A stretch of 64,000 bases of DNA from Ruminococcus sp. (GTDB lineage: Bacteria > Bacillota > Clostridia > Oscillospirales > Ruminococcaceae), in the NCBI GenBank assembly GCA_017542475.1, contig JAFXXD010000014.1, forward strand, positions 49,446 to 113,445. Direction: 5' to 3'. Position numbers and translations under genes: made by a program. Under the pieces are notes generated by a model. That model was not told where the DNA came from. It was given only the letters and a program-made list of their open reading frames with translations, and ran no database searches. Shown here one piece after another: positions 15,901 through 23,034 of this stretch (position 1 is its first letter; every line of letters starts with the position of its first letter).

Positions 15901-15938
15901 GGTGTCATAGGTCACTTTCGCCGTTACATTTGTAACTG

Positions 15939-15967
15939 TTGATTAAACTGCCGCGGCGTGGTATAAT
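15939..15967 (+). promoter_or_regulatory. Promoter of the phosphopantetheinyl transferase gene
   Basis: TTGATT at 15939-15944, 17-bp spacer, TATAAT at 15962-15967. The start codon lies only about 10-20 bases downstream, implying a leaderless or near-leaderless mRNA. Confidence 0.78.
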
Positions 15968-15983
15968 ATGAGCGGTGATGTTT

Positions 15984-16511
15984 ATGCTGATGATATCAAT
16001 TTTACAGCTCGATAAAAAAATGCAGCACTCCCACACGCATAAGCTGCTCGGGGAGTGCCTGAAACCTTATAATATAGCCTACTGCGAGGATATGCTCTCG
16101 CTCGGGGAGCACGGCAAGCCCTTCCTTGCGGAGCGTCCCGATATCTGCTTCAACCTCTCACATTCCGACGGCATTGCCGCCTGTATAGTGTCCGCGAACG
16201 AGTGCGGTATCGACTGCGAGAGGGTGCGGGAGTGGCGTCCGAATGTGGTGCGGAGGGTGTTCACTCCCGAGGAGCAGGCTTTGCTCGAAGCCGAGCCCGA
16301 GGGCGGGCGCGGGCTCCTGTTCTTCCGCATATGGACGCTGAAGGAAGCCTTCGTCAAGGCGGTCGGCAAGGGGATCTCCTACCCGATGAATACCGTGGAG
16401 TTCAGCTTCGCGAATGGCGCTATCTCCTGCACCGAGCAGGGCTGGCGCTTCCGTCAGTATATCCTGCGCGGCGGAAAATTCGTCGTTTCCGTCTGCGAGG
16501 CTATCGCGTGA
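15984..16511 (+). CDS. 4'-phosphopantetheinyl transferase, Sfp type
   Basis: Transfers phosphopantetheine from CoA to carrier proteins. 175 residues. The two family signatures are present: GIDCERV (Mg-binding Asp) and F(F)RIWTLKEAFVKAVGKG (the W-x-x-KE-A motif), preceded by FNLSHSDG. It is shorter than Sfp itself (~225) and lacks most of the N-terminal half-domain. No Shine-Dalgarno is visible and the promoter is very close, so the start is uncertain (GTG 15975, ATG 15978 or ATG 15984). No polyketide or peptide synthetase is in the window, so its carrier protein is not known. Overlaps the convergent spoVAC by 11 bp. Confidence 0.88.
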   Translation: MLMISILQLDKKMQHSHTHKLLGECLKPYNIAYCEDMLSLGEHGKPFLAERPDICFNLSHSDGIAACIVSANECGIDCERVREWRPNVVRRVFTPEEQALLEAEPEGGRGLLFFRIWTLKEAFVKAVGKGISYPMNTVEFSFANGAISCTEQGWRFRQYILRGGKFVVSVCEAIA

Positions 16512-16941
16512 CGATGTAGTACAGCAGTCCGTATACGAACGCCGCCGCCGAGCCGTAGAGGATAACGGGTCCCGCGATGGTGAAGATCTTCGTGCCCACG
16601 CCGAGGACAAGTCCCTCCGAGCGTGCCTCTATCGCAGAGGAGCTTATCGCGTTCGAAAAGCCCGTTATCGGCACGAGCGTGCCCGCTCCTGCGTGCTTCG
16701 CGAGGCGCTGATACCAGCCCAGACCCGTGAGAAGCGAGCTCGCGATGATAAGCGTGACCGATGTCCACAGGGCCGCACCTTCCGCGTCCGCACCTGCCGC
16801 CTCTGCAAACATTCGTATAATTTGTCCGACGGCGCAGATGGCTCCGCCTGTGATGAATGCGACCGCCGTGTTTACCTTCACGTTCGAGCGCGGCGATGCG
16901 CTCCTGCTCATCTCGCCGTAGACCTGCGGGGTAATGTTCAT
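16501..16941 (-). CDS. spoVAC: Stage V sporulation protein AC-like membrane protein
   Basis: 146 residues with at least four hydrophobic segments. It matches SpoVAC, a subunit of the channel that moves dipicolinic acid into and out of spores: AFITGGAICAVGQIIR, SLLTGLGWYQRLAKHAGAG, VPITGFSNAISSSAIEA and SEGLVLGVG are in the family order. A GGAGATGATAG ribosome site precedes the ATG. In spore formers this gene sits with spoVAD and spoVAE; here it is alone, with no other sporulation gene in the window. Either it has a new role or the rest is elsewhere. Confidence 0.9.
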   Translation of the reverse strand: MNITPQVYGEMSRSASPRSNVKVNTAVAFITGGAICAVGQIIRMFAEAAGADAEGAALWTSVTLIIASSLLTGLGWYQRLAKHAGAGTLVPITGFSNAISSSAIEARSEGLVLGVGTKIFTIAGPVILYGSAAAFVYGLLYYIVTR

Positions 16942-17000
16942 TCTATCATCTCCTTCGGCGGTAGTATGTGCGGGATTTGGCGGATTATGCGGCGGGATTT

Positions 17001-17056
17001 GTAGGGACGACGTGGTTTTATTTGGTTATTGGCGGACGCGCAATGCGCGTCCCTAC
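17001..17056. repeat. R3 palindrome and half-copy
   Basis: 17032-17056 is a full inverted copy (GCGGACGCGCAATGCGCGTC..); 17001-17011 is a broken half. Confidence 0.75.
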
Positions 17057-17081
17057 AGAGTTTTCGTAAAAAAAGAGGTGC

Positions 17082-17201
17082 AGAGTTTAGAGTGCTTCCC
17101 TTAGCGGAATTTGTGGGCTACCGAGCCGTAAATTTACGGTACATATTCGGTATCCTGCGAAACCGCCAAAGGGGGCTCCCCTTCAGCTCTGCACCTTGTT
17201 T
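17082..17201 (-). terminator. Large hairpin-flanked terminator of the YfhO-like gene
   Basis: Outer arms GGTGCAGAG and CTCTGCACC about 105 bases apart enclose nested inverted repeats (CCGTAAATTTACGG inside ACCGA/TCGGT). On the minus strand it ends CTCTTTTTTTAC. The right arm contains the gene's last codons. Confidence 0.6.
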
Positions 17202-19750
17202 TTGTTGCGATGATTTTTAAGCTCCAAGAGGAGAATTGCGGCGAATAGCAGCAGTCCTGCCGCCGAGGCAGCCTTTCCGAGTCCCAGCAGAGGCGCGGTG
17301 AAGCGTATCTCTACCTCGTGCTCGCCTGCGCTTATCGGGAAGCCGAGAAATGCTGTGTCAGTCTTAACAGGTGTTGCCTCCTTGCCGTCCACGAGCACCG
17401 TATAGCCCTCGTGCCACACGAAGCTCGTGTCCGCAAAGCCGTTCTCTTCCGCTGAGAGTGTGCCGCAAATGATGTCCCCGCGTGTGCGTGACATATCGGG
17501 CTCGAATGCGGTCAGTCCGTCCGTCAGCCCGTCGAGGAAGGAAGGCTCCAGCGTGTAGGCGGTCAGCTCCGAGAGCGTGAGCTCCGCGCCTGTCAGCTCA
17601 ATGGTGAGCTCGTCTGCGAGGTCGGAGATGACGTACTCGAACTGCTCGTTGCCGTTGTGGTACTTCCACTCGGGGTTCGTGAGCGTGTTCTTCACGCCGT
17701 TTATGCGTATGCGGACGTCGCCGCCGCGCTCCCAGCTGAAGCTGCTGCGCGGTTTCGGGTCGGCGACGCGGAAGCGCAGAAGCAGTATCTTTCCGCGCAC
17801 GCTCTCGGGCAGGCGGTAAGTGTAGGAGAGCGCTCCGCCCTCGGGGATTATCGTGCGGATGCCGTCTGCGAGCTCAGTCTCGTACTGTCCGCTGACGTTT
17901 TCGCAGGCGGAGAGGTCAAAGGGGTCACCGATGTCTGCCTGTGCCATTGTTGGCGTGAATTCGGCGTCGGGGAGCTCCGTGGGTACAATGACGTACCGCA
18001 TCAGCGCCTCGATATTCTGCGGGTAGGAGAGGCTCTCATACTGCCGCAGGCTCATCGCGGGCGAGCCTGTCCATATCAGCGGGAAGGCGTTTTTGTTCTC
18101 GTAGAGGCGATAGCCGTCGGGGGTCTGCTTTATCAGCTCCAAGCCGTATAAAGGGGCGTCCTCGCGCGTGATGTAGTACCTGTTGCCCATGCGGCAGGTG
18201 AAGAGGATATTGCGCGAGCGCGTCGTCAGCGCGGAGTTGCGGTACTCGTTCTCGTTGTGCATCTCCGCGAGGTAAAAGCGGTTGTAGTCCTGCGAGTGGA
18301 CTGACGAGTAGAGCGTATCGGTGCAGTGGCTCGGGGAGTAGACCTTGTTCACCGTGAAAAGACGGGTCGTGTCGATAGCCGTGCGAACGAGCTTCCCGTC
18401 GGATACCTCGGCGGCGAGCTCCGCGACGGTAGGGGAGTTCACATTGCGGAAGCTCTCGGTCGTTTGCAGCTTGTCGTATCTGTTGCCGCATATGCACGCG
18501 ATAAGCGGTACCGCGAAAAACAGTGCGCAGAAGCGCTTTCTGCGCGTTTTCAGCAGAAGCAGAAGTCCGAGCGCGAACAGTGCCGCGTCGAGGGCGTAGA
18601 CGAGTATGAAGAGGCTTGCCTTGCAGCACGCGACCGATACCGCGGAGCTGAGCGCGAACACGATGAGGGCTGCTTTCAGCCGTATGTCCGCCTTCGAGAA
18701 GAGGGCTTCAAGGAGCTCAGCGGCGGGTATAAGCGCGAGCGGCAGGAAGGCGAACAGCACCTTCGGGTCGGTGTAGAGCGTGCCGTTGAGGAGGTACAGG
18801 AGGGTGGGACAGGTCGCCGTAAGCAGGACGAGCACCGCGATGAAGCGGCTGGCACGTCTGCCGCGGAAAAGGCTGTATACAGCCGCGAATACGCCGAATG
18901 CGGACAGTCCCATGGTGTAGCCGAAGTAGGTCAGGCGGTCGTAGCGGATAGTCGGGAGAAGCTCGCGGAGAGAGACTGCCGCGTCGCCGCTGCGTCCGCC
19001 CGCGAGGACGTATGCCGTCGGGAGGAGCAGCACCGCCGACATAAGCACGCTGACGGCGAGAGCTCCTGCGAAGGGGAGGAGACGCTTCAACATTGCCTGC
19101 GGCTTCGTGTCGCCCTCGGTCAGTACGATGTATACGCCGTAGCAGGCGAGGGCGGTCAGCGCAGAGAGGGCGAAGTAGTAGCTGCACATTATCATCAGGA
19201 ACGCTGACAGTATCAGTGGGGCACGTCTGCCGCGGCGGAAAAAACTGTCCGCGCTGAGCATTGCTATGAGCAGAAACGGCATATAGCCCGTGAACATTAT
19301 CTGGCGGTGACTGTTGACTATCAGCGGTACCGAAAGTGCGAAAAACAGCGTCGTGCAGGCGGCGACGGCAGTCCCGAACCTGCGGCGGAAAAAGGCGTAC
19401 AGTGCTCCCTCGGAGATGAGCACCGAGAGCACGCTCGTCACCATAATATAACGGCTCATCGGGACGAAGGGGAGCAGGTACGAGGGTAGTATCACGGGCG
19501 AGTAGAGCCCGTAGTAGGAGAGGGAGTAGATGTTCTCGCCGCCGCCGAGGTTGGGCGCGAACGACGGGAAGAGCTCGTGCGTGGAGTAGAACAGCGTGCG
19601 GAAATACTCGGGAATGGCGTAGTGCTGGGACGCCCAGTCGTCCTGCGAGCCGTAGACCGTCCCGCCTGTGAGACAGCTTGCCATTATCGCGAGAGTGAGC
19701 AGCATTATCCCTCCGAGAGCGAGAAAGTCTGACTTGTTGTACCTCCTCAC
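17183..19750 (-). CDS. YfhO-family large membrane protein
   Basis: 855 residues. About 12 membrane helices in residues 1-425, then a large extracytoplasmic part (about 430-830) and a final membrane helix ending in a Lys/Arg-rich tail. The early segment (GSQDDWASQHYAIPEYFR, then NLGGGENIYSLSYYGLYSP) is the loop shared by YfhO-type proteins, which are thought to modify cell-envelope glycopolymers by GT-C-like transfer. GTG at 19750 is preferred: it overlaps the upstream stop as GTGA and has AAGGAGG 10 bases upstream. An ATG at 19771 is the alternative. Translationally coupled to the PIG-L gene, suggesting a joint job on envelope sugars. Confidence 0.88.
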   Translation of the reverse strand: MRRYNKSDFLALGGIMLLTLAIMASCLTGGTVYGSQDDWASQHYAIPEYFRTLFYSTHELFPSFAPNLGGGENIYSLSYYGLYSPVILPSYLLPFVPMSRYIMVTSVLSVLISEGALYAFFRRRFGTAVAACTTLFFALSVPLIVNSHRQIMFTGYMPFLLIAMLSADSFFRRGRRAPLILSAFLMIMCSYYFALSALTALACYGVYIVLTEGDTKPQAMLKRLLPFAGALAVSVLMSAVLLLPTAYVLAGGRSGDAAVSLRELLPTIRYDRLTYFGYTMGLSAFGVFAAVYSLFRGRRASRFIAVLVLLTATCPTLLYLLNGTLYTDPKVLFAFLPLALIPAAELLEALFSKADIRLKAALIVFALSSAVSVACCKASLFILVYALDAALFALGLLLLLKTRRKRFCALFFAVPLIACICGNRYDKLQTTESFRNVNSPTVAELAAEVSDGKLVRTAIDTTRLFTVNKVYSPSHCTDTLYSSVHSQDYNRFYLAEMHNENEYRNSALTTRSRNILFTCRMGNRYYITREDAPLYGLELIKQTPDGYRLYENKNAFPLIWTGSPAMSLRQYESLSYPQNIEALMRYVIVPTELPDAEFTPTMAQADIGDPFDLSACENVSGQYETELADGIRTIIPEGGALSYTYRLPESVRGKILLLRFRVADPKPRSSFSWERGGDVRIRINGVKNTLTNPEWKYHNGNEQFEYVISDLADELTIELTGAELTLSELTAYTLEPSFLDGLTDGLTAFEPDMSRTRGDIICGTLSAEENGFADTSFVWHEGYTVLVDGKEATPVKTDTAFLGFPISAGEHEVEIRFTAPLLGLGKAASAAGLLLFAAILLLELKNHRNKNKVQS

Positions 19751-20451
19751 GAGAGCTCCGCCTCCTTCCATTCCTCGTAGGGGAGCATATGCGCGAGCTT
19801 GCCGACCGTGCGCTCCTGCGAGCGGTAAATGCCGCAGAGCTCGCGCTTGCGGGCGAGCTTATCCTCGGGCAGGGGAGTGAGACTGTCCGCAAACTCGGGC
19901 AGGCGGCGGGCGGAGTGGTAGTCGGCGAAATAGTAAAGCGTGCCCGTGCCGTGTTCCGAGAATTCTGCGGTGACAAGGGCGCTCGTGAGCTTGTGGTGGA
20001 TGTGTCCGTACTCGCCCGCGGGATTGTGCGTGGCGACGGTCTGCCAGTCCCTGTATTGCAGGAGCGTGGTGATGTCCGCCTCTATGCCGCCGCTGACCTG
20101 CGTCCAGTCGTCGCGGCGGAGGTTGACCTTGTCGGGGTAGTCGAGCATCAGCGGGGTGTTGCCGCTCGCGGTCACTGCCTCGGTGAATTCGGCGGAGCGG
20201 GTGCTGTCCGAGCCGTGGGTCAGGCACACCACCAGCCAGCCGCCGTCGAGAAGGTGGGAGCCTCCCCACAGCGTCTCGTCGTCGGGGTGGGCGACTATCA
20301 TCAGCTTGTCAGCTTCGGCGGGGCAGGTTATCGCGTCTGCGGACAGAGCGGGTACGTTGTATGCGCGGTGCTCGTTGTAGTGCAGGACGAACGTTGCCGC
20401 GCAGGTCAGTGCGAAAAATATCGCCGCAAGTGCTAAATACAGCCTTTTCAC
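19747..20451 (-). CDS. PIG-L family deacetylase, membrane-anchored
   Basis: 234 residues. An N-terminal helix (residues 4-25, LYLALAAIFFALTCAATFVL) should anchor it outside the cell. The metal site of N-acetylglucosaminyl deacetylases follows: AHPDDETLWGG, and later HNPAGEYGHIHHK with the third ligand and catalytic His. Family enzymes remove acetyl from GlcNAc-type sugars using zinc. The GTG at 20451 is chosen because GGAAGGAG is 8 bases upstream and a signal-like helix then begins at once. Directly coupled to the YfhO-like gene. A terminator-like hairpin sits in its short leader. Confidence 0.88.
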   Translation of the reverse strand: MKRLYLALAAIFFALTCAATFVLHYNEHRAYNVPALSADAITCPAEADKLMIVAHPDDETLWGGSHLLDGGWLVVCLTHGSDSTRSAEFTEAVTASGNTPLMLDYPDKVNLRRDDWTQVSGGIEADITTLLQYRDWQTVATHNPAGEYGHIHHKLTSALVTAEFSEHGTGTLYYFADYHSARRLPEFADSLTPLPEDKLARKRELCGIYRSQERTVGKLAHMLPYEEWKEAELS

Positions 20452-20485
20452 AGTCGTCACTCCTTCCGTTTTGTTATCGTAAAAA

Positions 20486-20507
20486 GCGCCGATAACGCTA
20501 TCGGCGC
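20486..20507 (-). terminator. Terminator or attenuator just upstream of the PIG-L gene
   Basis: Perfect 9-bp stem GCGCCGATA / TATCGGCGC, then TTTTT on the minus strand. Only ~30 bases separate it from the GTG start, leaving no room for a complete promoter after it. Confidence 0.8.
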
Positions 20508-20556
20508 ACATTATTGTCATTGTATGCGGAGTGCGTGGGCAGTCCGTTCAAAAGAC

Positions 20557-20639
20557 GCGGACGCCCAGCGGGCGCCCCTACAAAATGTAGCTGCGGGTTT
20601 GGAGGGGATTAGCGGGACGCCGAGGGCGGCGTCCCCTAC
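20557..20639. repeat. Two inverted R3 palindromes
   Basis: 20557-20581 and 20612-20639, both ending CCCCTAC. Confidence 0.85.
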
Positions 20640-20667
20640 AAATGGTAGCCCCCGTTTCAATGGAGTA

Positions 20668-21237
20668 TCAGTTTTCGTACTGCTTGATGATGTGCTCCGC
20701 GACCTCGCGGCGCGTCTGGCGGTTGTTCATCGCCTGCTTCTCAATATAGCGGTGCGCCTGCGGCTCGGTGAATTTCAGATACTTCATCAGCGCCGATTTC
20801 GCGCGGTTTATCACCCGTATCTCCTCTATCCTGCCGAGTACCTCGGGGCTCTCCTTCAGTCCCGACATTCGGCTCAGATTCGCGCTCAGCATACGTATAT
20901 CACGGCTGAGTGCCTCGCGGCTTATCGGTCGCGCGAGCACCGCTGCGCCGTAGTCGGACAGCCTGTCCGCGAGCTCGTCCGCTATCTCCGAGTGGCATAT
21001 CAGTATTATCCCCGCCGACGTCTCCTCAGCCGCCGCCTCGGCGAGCTCCTGCCCGAATTCGTCCTGCAGGGGCGTGCATATCACGATGAGGTCGGGCTCG
21101 GTCTCTCTGCCGATGAGACGCCGCGCCTCGCTCCCTGCCGATATCACCGCGACCGAGCCGTAGCCCTCTATCTGCGCCGTCTGCTCGATGAGTGCCGCTT
21201 CTTCGCGGTCGGCTGATACTATTATCGCTCTGTTCAT
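20668..21237 (-). CDS. ANTAR-domain response regulator with degenerate receiver
   Basis: 189 residues. A receiver-like fold (1-115) is followed by an ANTAR RNA-binding helix bundle (about 135-189: INRAKSALMKYLKFTEPQAH, then NRQTRREVAEHII). ANTAR proteins prevent transcription termination by binding paired hairpins in leader RNAs. The receiver lacks the phospho-acceptor: where a D is expected after the beta-3 strand, the sequence reads DLIVICTP, with Cys54. Control is therefore probably by protein contact rather than phosphorylation. It follows a degenerate glutamine synthetase by 39 bp. glnA-ANTAR pairs are known in clostridia (glnA-nitR). Confidence 0.9.
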   Translation of the reverse strand: MNRAIIVSADREEAALIEQTAQIEGYGSVAVISAGSEARRLIGRETEPDLIVICTPLQDEFGQELAEAAAEETSAGIILICHSEIADELADRLSDYGAAVLARPISREALSRDIRMLSANLSRMSGLKESPEVLGRIEEIRVINRAKSALMKYLKFTEPQAHRYIEKQAMNNRQTRREVAEHIIKQYEN

Positions 21238-21276
21238 TTTCCGCTCCGTTTACAGGTAGTTGAAGTATGCCTTGTC

Positions 21277-22542
21277 CTAGAATTCGTCCTTGTCCTTTGC
21301 GAGGCTGTACTCCTGTATCTGCGTGTGCAGGCGCGAGAGTATGCTGCTGCGCGTTTCCTCGGGGAGCGTGCGCTTCACGAAATCGCTGCTCTCCGCGACT
21401 TCTACTGCCTCCGCGAGCGACATCGGCAGGCGCTCGAAGCCTGAGGGCGTGTCGCCCTTCATCGTGCAGTCCATCAGCGAGCAGTCGCCCGAGCGTATGC
21501 CCTCCATGCCCGCTGCAAGTATCAGCTTGAACGCGATGTAGGGGTTGCAGGCGGCGTCTGCCGAGCGCAGCTCTATGCGCGGCGATACGCCCACTGCCTG
21601 CGGTATGCGTATCAGCTGTGAGCGGTTCTCGGACGACCAGTCCACGTACTTCGGCGCGTAGCCCATTCCGAAGCGCTTGTAGGAGTTGGTCGTGGAGTTC
21701 AGGAATGCCGTTATCTCGCGTATGCGGCTGAGCACTCCCGATATGAAGCACTTGCCGTCGCGGGACATATCCTCGGGCTTGCCTCCGAATATGTACTCGC
21801 CGTTCTTTTTCAGGCTAAGCGATATGCTCAGTGCGCTGCCGTGCTCGTTGCTGAGGGGCTTCGGCATAAACGACGCGAACAAGCCGTTCTGCGCGGCTAT
21901 CGACTTTACCACCGTCTTGTAGTGCGCCATATCGTCCGCAGCCGTGACGGGCTCGTTCTCGCGGAACTCTATCTCGTTCTGCGCGGGTCCGTGCTTGTGG
22001 CACGAGCTCTTCGGGCTCAGTCCCATTTCCTCCAGCGAGAGGCATATCTCGCGCCTTGCGTTCTCGCACTTGTCCAGCGGTGCGACGTCAAGATAGCCGC
22101 CGTTGTCGTGCGGTATCTTCGTCGGCTCGCCCTTCGCGTCGAGCTCGAACAGGTAGAATTCGCACTTCGTCCCCATTTCGCAGGTGTAGCCGTCGAGGCG
22201 GAGCTCGTTCATCGTGCTGATGAGGTCGCTTCGCATATCGCCGACGTATGCGCTGCCGTCAATGGTCTTGAGTCCGCAGAAAAAGCGCACCACGCGCCCC
22301 GACTTCGGGCGCCACGGCAGTACCGAGAGCGTGGATATGTCGGGCACGAGCAGCAGGTCGGAGCAGTGCTCCGCAAAGCCCGACGCGTCGAACGGTATGC
22401 CGCTCGTAAAGGCGCGTTCGAGCTCGTTCGGCATTATCGCCACGTTTTTAAGATTGCCGAATATGTCACAGAATGTAAGTCTGATGAATTTCACGTCGTT
22501 CTCTTCGACGAATTTCAGTATCTCCTTGGGTGAAAAGCTCAT
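21277..22542 (-). CDS. Glutamine synthetase-like protein, catalytic residues replaced
   Basis: 421 residues, collinear with clostridial GSI-type glutamine synthetases: SFSPKEILKFVEENDVKFIR at the start, NSYKRFGMGYAPKYVDWS, NRSQLIRIP and PRIELRSADAACNPYIAF near the end. Metal and catalytic positions are changed. E-x-E-F became K126-C-E-F. The ESSHHEE..GQNE loop became KSSCHKH..AQNE (K178, C181, K183). The N-G-x-H motif became GSALS (Ser239). ATP-site Arg residues remain. It probably cannot make glutamine and may instead sense or scaffold. AGGAGGT lies 9 bases before the ATG. It forms an operon with the ANTAR regulator downstream, so a regulatory pair is likely. Confidence 0.88.
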   Translation of the reverse strand: MSFSPKEILKFVEENDVKFIRLTFCDIFGNLKNVAIMPNELERAFTSGIPFDASGFAEHCSDLLLVPDISTLSVLPWRPKSGRVVRFFCGLKTIDGSAYVGDMRSDLISTMNELRLDGYTCEMGTKCEFYLFELDAKGEPTKIPHDNGGYLDVAPLDKCENARREICLSLEEMGLSPKSSCHKHGPAQNEIEFRENEPVTAADDMAHYKTVVKSIAAQNGLFASFMPKPLSNEHGSALSISLSLKKNGEYIFGGKPEDMSRDGKCFISGVLSRIREITAFLNSTTNSYKRFGMGYAPKYVDWSSENRSQLIRIPQAVGVSPRIELRSADAACNPYIAFKLILAAGMEGIRSGDCSLMDCTMKGDTPSGFERLPMSLAEAVEVAESSDFVKRTLPEETRSSILSRLHTQIQEYSLAKDKDEF

Positions 22543-22581
22543 TTACAAGGACCTCCTGTCCGATGTTCTGTTTAATGCTAT

Positions 22582-22610
22582 ATTATACCATATTTTTGCG
22601 GATAATGCAA
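22582..22610 (-). promoter_or_regulatory. Promoter of the glutamine synthetase-like / ANTAR operon
   Basis: Minus-strand TTGCAT, 17-bp spacer, TATAAT. Confidence 0.85.
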
Positions 22611-22617
22611 GGGTTGT

Positions 22618-22985
22618 GTAGGGGCGGCGTTCCGCCGCCTGCCGTTAGCTGTCGGTATCGCCTTCGGGGATTTATTGTAGGGACGCGCATTGCGCGTCCG
22701 CTGTTACGGAAACGGCGCTATGTGCGAGAATTGCGGACGACCAATGGTCGTCCCTACATCGGGTTGAATGTAGCTTGGGGGTGTGCTGTCGGGCGGCGGG
22801 ACGCCGCCCCTACAGATGGTCGCCATTGGTCGGTAAGTCAGGCACGGGCGGATGATATCCGCCCCTACAATCGGTATAGCTCGCGGCGATAAATTTGCCG
22901 TACATTTCAGTAAGCGAGTTTACGAGCGGCTGCGTGAACCGGCAGCGCGGACACCGCGCCGAGTTTACGAGCGGCTGCGTGAACC
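22618..22985. repeat. Cluster of five R3 palindromes plus a 25-bp direct repeat
   Basis: R3 copies at 22618-22643, 22677-22701, 22733-22757 (inverted), 22791-22813 (inverted) and 22845-22867 (inverted). Then GAGTTTACGAGCGGCTGCGT... occurs at 22916-22940 and again at 22961-22985. No gene in this 370-bp gap. Confidence 0.85.
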
Positions 22986-22991
22986 GAAAAA

Positions 22992-23023
22992 AGACCTCCT
23001 GCGGGGGAGTCCGCGGGAGGTCT
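22992..23023 (-). terminator. Terminator of the GGDEF-EAL gene
   Basis: AGACCTCCCGCGG / CCGCAGGAGGTCT on the minus strand, then TTTTTT. Confidence 0.88.
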
Positions 23024-23034
23024 GTGTGATTTGC

